Shown one piece after another: positions 23,822 through 36,206 of a stretch of DNA of 64,000 nt (its first letter is position 1; each line of letters begins with the position of its first letter). The notes beneath the pieces were generated by a model that saw only the letters and a list, made by a program, of their open reading frames with translations, was not told the DNA's origin and did no database searches. Origin of the DNA: Rotaria socialis (Eukaryota; Rotifera; Eurotatoria; Philodinida; Philodinidae); assembly GCA_905331475.1 (NCBI GenBank), contig CAJNYU010001352.1:32513-96512 (forward strand), given 5' to 3'. The translations under genes were made by a program, and so were the position numbers.

Positions 23822-26456
23822 GATGCTTGATTATGACGTTTAAAAAAATGAGTGTGGTTCTTAACAATAATTGTTTCTTTCCTAACAGCCGCCACAACCC
23901 ATTTCGTCGACGGTTTCTGCGTATTTTATCCAATTGAGTTTTTTCTATACACGTTGGTTGTGTTTCTACCGCTCCGCCTTCTTCATGACATTACATGAGC
24001 GACAGCATAGAAAGAAACAGAGATGAATAATGCTACTAACGAGCAATACAATACGTGCTATGTTCGAACATAAACCAAATACTTTCGAAATGACTCATCA
24101 CTCGATTGTATAAAATAACTGAAACAAACAGAAAGACTCATCTGATCTATTCATGAATAGGGGTGGACCGTTGATTTTAATTTGAGTTAATTAAGAGAGT
24201 TAATTAAGTGGTTTTACTTAACACTTCATATTAAATTAACGTAAAGTGCCACCCCTATTCATGAATGAAACTAATACGCAAACATGATGCTATGTATAGC
24301 TAATTCGAGCGAATACGTAAGCGAAGTAATATGAAAGAGATGTAGAAAAAAAATAGTGTGCTATGCTGATACACAGTAGTGTCGCCCGACAAGGATTTTA
24401 ATCATATGACGTTAGGGTGTAGATACTGTTTGCCGTACGAGTGTTGATGAATACATATAAAAGATCAACAGTCATATAAACAGCTACGCTTACATCCAGA
24501 CACTCAACATGAATTTTCCTAGCACCAGTTTCTGGTTTGATTCTTGTTCGCTTATGTTTTTTATATATGTTCAGCATCTTCTACTGTACAGTAATTCTTC
24601 TCCGCATGGAAACAAAATTCTTCACAAAATAGATTTGAATATTTGTCAGTCAGATTCCAAATAACTGCTCTGGATATATAGTCAAACTTATAATCTAACA
24701 GCAATTTCGAAATTATAACGAAGAATATTCTATTCTCTCAAAACTCTACGAACCGGCTTGACTGGAAAAAGTGGTCTGCCAAAACCTCTAGTTGATACGG
24801 TAATATTTCTATGCGTTTTTATTAGATAAATAGGTTTTCATTATATTTATCTGGAAAACGTATCAAATATTTATTAGTCTAAGGTTTTTCTGTAGATCAC
24901 AATTCTAATATTATTCTAAAAAGTTATTTTCTATGACTAAGAACTATTTTTTATATTAATTATGGTAAAATTTTACTTAAAATTTTGGTTTATAGAGAAA
25001 AAGAAGTCATTTATAAAATAAAATTCATACATGTATATGAAGTTTTCGTGGTTCAACAAATCAAATAAACTTTTCCATCACCTTCGGTCATTGGCATCGG
25101 CGGGCCAGCGTCTGCTATGGAGTGTATGGCGTATGTACATATGCAGATAGATTGTCATCTTTAATAAAAAGTCAAATTCGAAAACTAAGCAAAGATAGAC
25201 GGCGTGGCTAGCATCAGTGGCTTCAGCGCGTTCATAAATAATAGGGAAAGTGATTTCGAGCAAAATCTAAGTTTTGTTAGAGTTAAAATATGTATGATTT
25301 ATACACAATTAAATGCTCATTGTTTTGGGAAAACTTTCTCATGTCTTTCTAGTGCGTAACGTGACACTTCGTAGATCGAAATTTCGAGAAGGTTTTTGTT
25401 TTATTTAAGATAAACAAATTTCGGTATATCATTTTATACGTCGTTTTGGTGCACCGATTAAGAATTCAATACTTTTTTGTTTGCAGTCATTTATATGTTG
25501 AAGTTTTTAAACAAGATTATTTTTTATTTAAGGTTAAATCTAGGACAGCGGCTTTTTCAAACATAATTATTATTCAATAAGATGCTTAAAATTTTATTAA
25601 AATTATTTATTCTTTTATTTAATTTCAATGTTTCGACTACTTCAATGCTTATCATAATCAAGAACACATGTAGCAAACCAAACATGATAAAATAGTAATT
25701 TAATTTTTACACCAAAGAAAATGCGATAAAAGTTTTTAATAGAGATAAGTTAAAACGCGAAAATTCCTATCTATTGAAATGATTACGAGAGTTAACAAGT
25801 ATCTTAGAAAAAGTAACCAAGCTATGGTTAGACTAGTCGATAAGACGAGGAGAATAGTCGGCAGATGAAACTCTCGATGGCTCAGTGAGTATTTTGTTCA
25901 TTAGTTAGACTAAAAAGTATCTGAAAAACCACGAGAAATTGATTACATAAGTTTTTGCGCTATTAATCCAACAAAAATACAAATGATATAAACAACACAT
26001 GTTTGATATAAAAATAAATATAGTTATTATTTTGCAACAATATAATGTCTTTACAACGGATACCTTGATTTTACTACAGTTCAGCCGAAATAAGATTCGT
26101 TTTTAAACAAAATCTGCTATATTTAAAGTGTACGAAAAGTTCATTTTCAAACAATTCAAGTTCATAATACTCATGGAATAAATAAATGTGTCAACACTAT
26201 AGGTGATCGTTGTTTGAATTTCGCGATAAGGTGTCTTTTTCGTTAACATTTGTTTCTGCCAAACAAGATCAGAGTATCTTATTGGTTGAAAACTAACATC
26301 CAATCATAGATCAAATAAAAGAAAGAACGGAAGAAGTAAAAGTCCATAAATAATAAATAACGAAAAACGGATCATTGAATTAATGATTATCGTTCTATTT
26401 ATCATATTTTAAAATAGTTTGTTAAAATTATTTAACTTTAATATACCAGAGGAGAA
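23822..26456. other. Intergenic region carrying one MITE
   Basis: Apart from the 100-bp hAT-type element at 24158-24257, no gene or repeat is evident. The left end should contain the promoter of the C39-like gene and the right end that of RAD54L2. Open frames here are short and lack coding character. Confidence 0.5.
24158..24257. mobile_element. 100-bp hAT-type MITE
   Basis: The element starts TAGGGGTGG and ends CCACCCCTA, so its termini are perfect inverted repeats of the CAGGGGTGG kind seen in hAT transposons. It is flanked on both sides by TTCATGAA (24150-24157 and 24258-24265), an 8-bp duplication that fits the hAT nTnnnnAn preference. The interior is AT-rich, partly self-complementary and non-coding. 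It is non-autonomous, so a transposase must come from elsewhere. Confidence 0.75.
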
Positions 26457-27394
26457 ATGGTCGATTCATCACAAATAGATGCATTTGATGATTGGGTTTT
26501 TGATCTTAATGAAACAGTTAATTATGATGACAATCATCCGTCACCAGCTATATCAACAAATGAATCTTCTTTACCGATAATCCAAACATCCTCGTTAGTA
26601 AATAAAGAAGAAGAAAATAACATAAAGAAACGTAAAAATGAACAAAAAACTGATTTAAATGAAAACAAAAAAACAAAACAGGCACCATCATATATGAGAA
26701 GAAACATTCGACAGTTATATAAAAGTGATCAATTGCAAGTTGATACACTATCAGCACTGAAAGCTGAACAAGATCGTCTTAAAAGATTGGAAGAAATTAA
26801 TAAACAAAATCAAATATACAGTCCAATGTATAATAATGTGCCACCAAATTATTATAATCCATTGAAAAAATTATTAAACGAACAGGAATGTATTATTTTG
26901 GATGGCGATGAAAATGAACAAAGAAGTTTATCAGCGCTAACTACAAATTCAGGTAGAAAACATCGTGATATTGTTTTAGAAAACGATAATTATCTATGTT
27001 AAATTAGAATTAGATCTAAGCGTTTCCCAAACAAATCAGAACTTAAGATAGTTTTTTCTCTACTTGAGAGTTTTGTGATAACTAGCCAGTAAAATAAATT
27101 GTTTCATTTATGTATGTTTACGTTATTTTTAATTATGAAATATCTTGTATACTATACTGATCAAAAAATTGGAAAATCACTGAATTGTCCTAGTTGAACT
27201 AATGAGGTCATAGTAACTTTTTTATACTGAATAATATACTGAAAACCTTTCAGAGTTCAACTATTCTAATGAAACCTCTCGGAAATTTTTAATTAATTTT
27301 ATAAAAACTTCAAAACTAATATCTAGAAGTTTTCTATAGATTCTTATATTGATACAAGTAAAACAAGAGTCAATAATCGTGATGATGACGATGA

Positions 27395-27425
<31 letters not shown>

Positions 27426-30400
27426 TACGACAATGATGATAGTAACGATTCTGATGTCCAATCTATTGATGGTGATACTGAATTTGTGAATGATAAATTA
27501 GCTAAAAGGTTGCAACGTTTACATGTCGATGATCGTGTCAATGTACCAAATGATGATGGTAAGCAACTACTATTACATTTAATATACTACTCATTTATTA
27601 TTTAGGCAATGTATTAATTAATATAAACCATCCGAGTGATGATCCTGATTTGTATATACCAAAACATCTTTGTTCTATTCTTAAACCTCATCAAATTGGT
27701 GGCGTACGTTTCATGTATGATAATATCGTTGAATCTCTTCAACATTTTCAAGCAACACCCGGTCTTGGTTGTATTCTTGCACATTCGATGGGTTGCGGGA
27801 AAACTGTACAAGTATATAAAAAGAAGCTCTTTAACCTTCATTCTAACCACTTAAAAATTGCGTTTTTGTTTTTGTTTTTAGGTAATTACATTTATTGATA
27901 TTTTATTACGCTACACAAAAGCGAAATCAGTACTTATTGTTGTACCAATCAATACAATACAGAATTGGGTTAGCGAATTTAACCGCTGGTGTCCATTGGA
28001 TGATCCCAGTATTGAATATAAACGTCCGTATCAATTGTATATATTAAATGATGCAGCGAAAAAATTTGCTCAACGTGCTAACATTGTTCAAAGTTGGTCA
28101 CGAACTGGTGGAACACTTCTTATTGGTTACGAAATGTTTCGTTTATTGGTAACTAAGAAAAGTTTGAAAACAGGAACATCTGTAAAAAGTAATAATTATA
28201 ATATTAAAGCAACGAAGATATGTAGTCCATCGACGTCGTTTATTGGCGATCTTGAAGATGATGATAAAAATATGGAAATAATTGAAGGTAAAAGAAACAC
28301 GACAAATACATGCAACGAAATCATTTATTTTTGATACAGATATGAGAAATACATTGATTAATCCTGATCTTATAATATGTGATGAAGGTCATCGAATAAA
28401 AAATCATCAAGCTAGTGTTGCAATGGCATTAAAATCAATAAAAACAAAGTAGGAGAATGTCTCTAAATAGATTGTTGAAACTTATTGTATTTTAGGCGAC
28501 GTATTGTTCTTACCGGTTATCCACTACAAAATAATCTCATTGGTAAATATGATAGCAAGGCAGTTCGTAAAAAATATTAAAAAACGAACTTTTCAATCAT
28601 TAAAAACATCCAAGAAAAGATCCTCTCAAAAAATAAAAATGATTGTTTTCTATTTTATTTAGAATATTGGTGTATGGTGGATTTTGTTCGTCCAAATTAT
28701 CTTGGTAGTAAACAAGAATTTTGTAACATGTTTGAACGTCCTATTCTCAATGGTCAATGTATTGACTCAACGACCGAAGATGACAAATTGATGCGTGCTC
28801 GTTCTCATGTTTTACATAGTTTACTTGAAGGGTTTATTCAAAGGTAATTGCTTAATCGTATGAATCTTTTATAAACGTTTAAAAAAATGACCATTGAAAT
28901 CATAGACGAGGACATAGTGTACTTCAAACTACCTTACCACCGAAAACTGAATATGTTATATTGCTGAAGTTATCAAGTGTTCAACAAAGCTTATATGTGA
29001 AATTTCTTGAAGCTGTCGGTGCTCTAGCTAATCCGACCGAACGAACAATTAATCCGTTAAGAGCATTTGCTACTTGTTGCAAAGTATATGATAAAAATAG
29101 TTTTTAATTAAGAAGACACGGACTTTTTTTTAAAATAGATTTGGAATCATCCTGATGTTTTATATAAATTTGTTCGAGATCGTCAAGATGGATCTGATCT
29201 TGATCTAGATTTAGAAATCGATCAAAATTCTAATTCAATGAATAGACCATTATCAACAAAAATAAGATCAAATAATCGTTTAACTTTGGATAATCGTGCA
29301 TCACCAGTTCCATTGCTACCAACAACAACAATGAATAATTCTTATGAAGCTTCAACAACTATGTATCCAACGGACAGAAGAGAATTTGACTACGACTTTG
29401 TAAGCTTTTTTTATTTTGTTTTTATTCTATTAATTCATTCAATTGATTTCTTCAATATAAGGCTAATTCAATTTTAAATTCTTACAATTGTGGTCAATTA
29501 TCAAGTGGCATTAAATTTGAAGTAGCCTTAACAATTATTGATTTATCTATTAAAGTTGGCGATAAAGTTCTTCTATTTAGGTAAAAGCATTTTTCATTTT
29601 ACTCATGTTTATACTTGAAGTTTATTTTATTCTTTCAGTCAAAGTTTATTATCACTTGATAAATTAGAAGATTTTCTTAGTCACCGTAAAATACCTAATA
29701 CAGAACAAAAATGGCAGAAAAATGTTAACTATTATCGTAAGTCAAATGTTCAAATAGATCTTGATGTCGGCATCCTACAGTTAAAGTAGTTCAATGATAT
29801 ATTGATTTTTATTTAGGACTTGATGGTGCCACCAATTCTCTTGAACGTGAAAAATTAATAAATGCATTCAATGGTTTAAATTCTAATGTAAAATTATTTT
29901 TACTATCGACTAGGTAATTTGCAGTGACATTTTCATTTATAAATTCTTCTTTCTTTTTTGCTTTGATTAGAGCCGGTTGTCTAGGAATAAACTTAATAAG
30001 TGCAAATCGAGTCATTGTCATGGACGTATCATGGAATCCGTGTCTCGATGCTCAAGCTGTTTGTCGTGTGTATCGTTATGGGCAGCGAAAACATTGTTAT
30101 ATATATCGATTAATAGCCGATTTTACACTGGAAAAACGGATTTATGATAGGCAAATAGCAAAACAAGGAATGTCTGATCGTGTTGTTGATGAATTACAAC
30201 CGCAAACTCAATTTACTAAAAATCATGTTCAAAATTTAATTCATTTTGCGGTATGAAAAAAGTGAATTTTGTTGTAATATTTTTTAACATTTACAAAAAA
30301 AAATGCTATAGACTGAAAAAGAAACAGCTGCACCAGATTTGATAACAAAAATCGATGAAATATCAGACGATCCTATTCTATCGTCAATATGTAAACAATA

Positions 30401-31457
30401 TACTCAATCAATAACAAAACTTCCGTTTACACACGAATCTCTTCTATTGGATCATAAAGAAAGTCAATTGACATCAGCTGAAAAACGTCGTGCACAAAAA
30501 GACTATCAATATGAAAAACAACGAAGTGTCTATTCGAATAGATCAAGATATAGTACACCACGAGCGTAAAGAAGAAAACGAAAATAATGTGATTCCTTAT
30601 TTTATTTTATTTTTTAGTTCATCATTTGTTAACAATAATCAGCGGTATTTCAATGACTATAAACCACATTCATCTCCTTCGCCGTTTCCAACGGTCGAAT
30701 CTCGTTTTCCACTGTATAATAATTTACAGACAACAGATAGAAAACTAGAAGAATTAAAACAAAAAGGAGTTTCAATTCAACTGGTTGTACTTCAAAATCG
30801 TAAGTATGAAACAATAGTTATTAACTTAGATTTACTCAGGATACTAAAATAAAACAAAGAAACGATTTTGGTTTTCAATATAATTATTTAGCATTAGAAG
30901 TTCAAATGAGTGGACTCGAACGTTCTGTAATTCCAGCTGGTATTCGAATTCATCTTATTAAATCACCTAGCGGAGCCTATATAAGAACGCCAGATGGAAG
31001 GTTTTTTTCCATACGTCAATCAATATCAACAGCAATCACTAACCCCAAACCATTACAAATAGCCACTCAATCATTACTAACTCCACCGCCACCGCCACCA
31101 TCATCATATGATTTTCTGAACCAGTTAATATCGAGTAAGATCTTTCTAAAAATAAAAAAAGACTCTTTCTTAATTAAAATATTTTTAGATACTCCACTTC
31201 TGCCACCTTCTGACATATCTTCTATGCCAGTAGGAAACGATTTAAATGATGAAATTGATGATTTACTGGATGATAAAACGTTCACGTTACCTTCATCTTC
31301 ATCGACCAGTGAAAATTTAAATCCTTGGAATATTAATTATTTTCAACAGAATAATTTTGATTTAAATCTTTTCCCAAGTCAATCGAATAGTTCAGTATCA
31401 TCAAATAATAATAACAGTACAAATGATTTTACTTCGAATCTTTTAACGTTTATATGA
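26457..31457 (+). CDS. RAD54L2: RAD54L2/ARIP4-like SNF2 helicase, 1214 aa
   Basis: Nuclear SNF2-family DNA-dependent ATPase, orthologue of androgen receptor-interacting protein 4. Exons: 26457-26952, 27340-27558, 27606-27811, 27882-28287, 28340-28448, 28496-28542, 28663-28843, 28906-29083, 29139-29399, 29462-29580, 29639-29736, 29817-29913, 29971-30250, 30312-30565, 30618-30799, 30892-31134, 31189-31457. All junctions are GT-AG and in phase. An N-terminal basic segment, [18 protein letters not shown], matches the ARIP4 signature. An acidic run of 15 Asp (27381-27425) precedes the helicase core. Walker A is HSMGCGKT with Lys304; motif II is DEGH at 457-460; motif III region reads GYPLQNN. The C-lobe carries [20 protein letters not shown] and the arginine motif YRYGQR near 840. 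The ARIP4-type C-terminal signature [12 protein letters not shown] is present. Human RAD54L2 is about 250 residues longer. The first donor (gtagaa) is the least certain junction; the first intron is also unusually long (387 bp). Confidence 0.92.
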
Positions 31458-32577
31458 ATAACTTAAATTCTTTTTTATTCGTTTCTTTTTTGTATATAGT
31501 TCAGCACGAAATTTACTTTTTTGTAAAATGTCGTTCGCGAAGAATTGAACTGGTTTTTTTTTGTTTGTTTATCGCTTTCATTCATACAGATTTAAGCATG
31601 TCATGTTGTTGCGTTTCTTCTGTGCAATGTCTTTTTTACCAAAACATTTTTCGTTTGCTAAAGTTGTTCGATGAGAAAAAAAAGGAAATATATCAAAACA
31701 CAACAGTAGTTTTCAATTTTTTGTGAAGAAAAATATATATTTATTAGAGAAACGTGCCAAATTGTGATTATTAATCATGTTTTTACCGTGCTTATAACAG
31801 ACTTGTAAAAATAAGAATATATTATCTACCATTATTTTTCATTTCAAAACTAAAGTGTTGATTTTTCTTTGTTCATTTTCTTTCTGAAAGTTTACGAGTT
31901 TAAGTATGTCGATTAATTTATATGTTCAAATATAAAATAAATTGAAAATATTTGTTTTTAAATCTAGATTTTGTCATAGATCAAGTTCGGAATTTTAACG
32001 TTATATTTCTGTAGCCTAAAAATAGGCCAAAGTAAACGATAGTAATTTGAATAAAAACAAGAATCGTTATCTTTCTGCATATCTTTTCCTTCGCAGTATG
32101 TACTTTCTGACTTGACAAAATAAAAGTAAACTGCGTTTTGTTTCTCATTCAACTTTAAGTATGTAAAGAATTTTGTTTCTCTTTCATTACATTTTCAAAC
32201 GGTTGATTTTTCTAAATTAAAAATTCATAGTAGAAGAATCATTGTTGGAAACAATCAACAAACAATGATATCAAATCGAAAAACATGCAGAACAAAAAGA
32301 TAAATAAATATTTCTTATTTTTTTATCTTTATTCAAAAAAAAAAGAAGTAAAAATATCATAATTTTCTTTCGCCTACAATGAAAAATAACGTATGATTCA
32401 TAGAAATAAATTATTTATAAATCATGAATTGCAGTACTATTTATTTGTCTATATTTAGAAGATTTTTTGAGTGAAATTCACTATCAGAGAAAAACTCGAC
32501 TCAATTATAATATGATTATTGATATCATACGCATTTGTTTTTCGTATCAGCATCTTAGCATTATCTTAAAGTTTTAG
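31458..32577. other. Intergenic between RAD54L2 and HPS4
   Basis: Holds the RAD54L2 3' UTR (AATAAA-like sequences near 31934) and the HPS4 5' flank. No further coding signal was seen. Confidence 0.55.
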
Positions 32578-35571
32578 ATGGCTATACCAATAGCAAATAA
32601 AGTTATATCCTACTTTTTTATATTCGACTTTTACCATATGAAAAAGTCAACAGACGAAAATGATCTTCTTCAAGAATCAATTATTTATTTCTATTCAGCA
32701 AAAGAAGATCTATTAAGACAAGTATTGACATGAGAAACTGTGTGAAGCTAGAAAAATCGAATGCTACAAAATTTTTGCTCATGAAATTTTTATAAATAAA
32801 ACTCTAATGTGTCGTGTTTTTCTCGTCCAGAAGCTTCTCGATTGTGCAGAAATTATTGGTTTAATACAATATTTCAATTATGATCTATTCTCTTCTGTAC
32901 CAAAAGAATTTACTTTCAAAAAATCACTTGTGATATGTCAACATTATGGAAGACATAGTGTGGTGATTACGATTGCTGAATTTAATTTTTCATTGTCGTT
33001 TTTCTTTTTCATTTAGTTTTTAGTTCTATCGAAAGATCGATTCACTTCAGATGAGGGAAATATTCATCTTACTCATATTCTTCAATTATTTCATACACTC
33101 TACGGAACACTCAATCATATACAATCCGTATGAAAATAGATAAATGAAATTAAAATTATACACAGATATTATTTTATTTATAGACTCATCCCGATATTAA
33201 TCAAATTCATATGTATCTTAAACAAACCTTAAAACCCATCACAGAATATGTATTTTACGGAAATCGTTCAATACAAACGCTGTTTGCAACTGTTGATTAT
33301 GCGCCATTACAAAAAGTAATGCAACAAACGCGACATCATGTTTCTGTTCATTGGTTTTCGTTTTCGTTTTATAGAATAATACACGATGTTTATTAAATAT
33401 GAAACATCTTTTACAGCACGTACAATCCAAATATGCCATTAAAGATGGATTATTTGCTTATGAAAATAGGTTAGTAGAAATAAATAATCTTCTATAGTAT
33501 ACATATTATTCAATTCATAGAATATTATATTCAACATTGGATAGCGATAAAACATTTTATTTACAAGTGATACTCAATTTGGAACAAAATCTACCTGTAA
33601 GTTATATTTTCATACAATTAAAGTGGATTAGTTATGATCGCTAACAACAAAATGAAGAAAATACAGTAAAGAATCATCGTTGAGAGCGAGTATATTTCAT
33701 AGATGGTTTTTCCAACTTTAATCCGTATAATTCTATTAATCATTGTCAAGCTAAAAAAGATAGTTAAACTTGAAATTTTCTATCAATATCAACAAATATC
33801 GACTTGTACGTTTATGAATCGATTTCTACTAAAATATTTTCTAGGTAGATACAATATACGTTTCATTAGGAGCAAAAATTAAATTAAAAAATGGTGTATC
33901 ACTCATTCGAATACATCTCCATCGACCATCGAGTTTACAACCAATTTCAAATGCTAAAAATATAAAAACTGAACAAGATTCTAACCTGCAAGTATCATCA
34001 AAACCAATCGATATCATCATGCCTTTATTCTTCAATGAAAATGATACCTCTTCAATAAATTTTCATTCAAATAGTATGGATTATTCGGAATCTTTCAACA
34101 TTGAAAATCGATATGATACGATTATTCCAGATGATTCCACTGGTTTATCACAACAAATAACTATTTATGATACTGATCGATTAGACCATATCTCATCTGT
34201 AAAGAACAATGAAATAAATCTTGATGTATCATTCACTCATGAAAATATATCTGAGTCTGTGAAACAAGTTACTATCACTTTCTTTTATTGCGTATTTTAT
34301 TTTTAAAATATTTTCGTTGATTTAGCTACCAAATGATAAATCCAGCATAGCATTCTCATCAAAGTTGAATGATGAATCAATCACTGATGATAAAAAAAGA
34401 AAATTTCTATTAGAACGATCTTCATCAGTAACAACAACAACTATGGGACTTGGAAAATCTCAAAATTCAGATCGAGATTTATCACTTTCGAATGATTCAA
34501 TTGATAAAGTTACATTTATACCCATAGAAAAAGATGATTGTGAAACTGATTGTAGTACAGAAGACATTATCTGTTTACCTCCTAAATCATCGTCATTTTC
34601 AAAGTTTCCTCGAACGCGTCAAAGAACTCTTACGAATCATTTGAATTGTACTCATATTGAAAATAGTGATAGTGATCAACATGAACGATATGTTAAATGG
34701 GGAGATGTAGCAGAAAAAAACGATGAGGCTGAACGCGATGAATTAATACTTTACGTTCAACGAAATTCACGCATGACATTCGCTGGAATAATCGAACATC
34801 AGTCATTATCAGAGGAATATCTTCAAAAATTGGTGAGCAAAATAAATAAATGAGATTCCGACGTAGAAGTTTGTTTTCGGAAATAAAACATTTGAAATTC
34901 TAGTTAGAGCGTGTCTTAGTTTTATGAGATTTTTTGTTGAATAGAAAGCAAATAACACTGATTTTTCCCAATGCGATTTCAGAAAAAAAAAACGAATTCG
35001 AAAATATCTAGTAGTTAGAAAAGAATTTTCTTACTCTTCGATAGTGGTATTTAATGGTGACTGAAATGGCAGATATGGATAGAGACATTCAAATTATTCC
35101 AGCTGCTGGCGTAATAAACGTAAAAAAAAATTGAAAATATTGACAAAATAAACTATGATGAAGTTCATTTTTATAGAAAAATAATACTGATGTTAAATTT
35201 CATTTCAATGACGTTACCCGTCAAGCTCAATGTAAGTCATTTTCTTTTTATTGATCTGTTTTGAAAGCATCCACTTTCAGTTGAACGAATATTGGATTCA
35301 AATCGTCATTATTATAAAATTCCTTCTGCTGATCATTCATGCATGGGATTTAATGCACATACAAAATTAAATCAAAATTCAGAACGAAAAATGATTGCGC
35401 TCTCGTAAGATGATATATTTGTCCTTTTTGTCGGTCATAATCACAAAATCTTTTTTTTTCTTTTTTTATATTATTATATATTATAGAAAAGGTAATAATC
35501 TAATATCAGTCAATCGAAACCTACCTGATCGTATGACTTACTTCTGTCGACGATTACAAGAGCCTCAATGA
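32578..35571 (+). CDS. HPS4: HPS4-like BLOC-3 subunit, 649 aa
   Basis: Orthologue of Hermansky-Pudlak syndrome 4 protein, which with HPS1 forms BLOC-3, the RAB32/38 exchange factor for lysosome-related organelles. Exons: 32578-32721, 32831-32962, 33017-33127, 33184-33315, 33375-33469, 33521-33596, 33845-34267, 34326-34832, 35045-35110, 35177-35231, 35281-35404, 35487-35571; the frame is continuous. The N-terminal longin domain reads VISYFFIFDFYHMKK then IIYFYSAKEDLLRQ, matching the YFFLYD and ICYFYPS pattern of HPS4. A second conserved block, KYAIKDGLFAYENRILYSTL, resembles the ILAGCILYKGLIVST segment. A long acidic, Ser-rich linker fills about 240-500. The third longin-like domain begins ELILYVQRNSRMTFAGIIE. 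The start follows an in-frame stop region and gives the expected N-terminus. Members of the CCZ1/INTU/HPS4 family are divergent, so CCZ1 is the alternative, but the long linker favours HPS4. Human HPS4 is about 708 aa. Confidence 0.8.
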
Positions 35572-36206
35572 CAAATTGCTTTTTCTTCCATTCGTATATA
35601 AAGAAAACTTGAGACATGTTAATATTTAACAAAGATCAAAATAAAATGTATTTTCATTATTTTTAGTTACTGACAGTAAAGGTTTATTTTTAGATGAACT
35701 CCGTTTTTCTAGTATATGGTTTATTTCCAAATATGTTTCCTTACAAATCCAATGAAATTCAAAATGAATAACACCGGATATCGTTCATGATTATGAAATA
35801 CATGTAAATGAACATTTCGCACAAAAAACTAGGTGATTATTTGAAAAAAAAATACAATTAATGATCATAGTTTATCACCAATTCGTTATGACATATGTGT
35901 TAGAGACACGAATAGGTAAATTATAATTCTTGTATGCTATTCATCAACGCTATTCTCATCGACTGTCGAATAATTGATGAAAAATATCAATGTTATAACT
36001 GTTGTTTTTATACATATAAACCTGTTCGGATGTCGTTTTTATTTTTTAGTTTAATATTTGTCTATTTCAATTAATATTGAGCAAACAAAAAAGCATAGAA
36101 CAATATCTTTGACATCTTCGTTACAGCCACAGCCCATTGCCAGAAACAAGAAAAATAAAAAATAACTGTATACATAGACTAGAGGAGAAAAAGCAAATAA
36201 ATAATT
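35572..36206. other. Spacer between convergent genes
   Basis: 3' flanks of HPS4 (plus) and the nicotinic-type subunit gene (minus). No coding frame was seen. Confidence 0.6.

Noticed and set aside
27261..27461. Val/Ile-rich minus-strand frame
   Set aside because: Antisense of the poly-Asp tract in RAD54L2.
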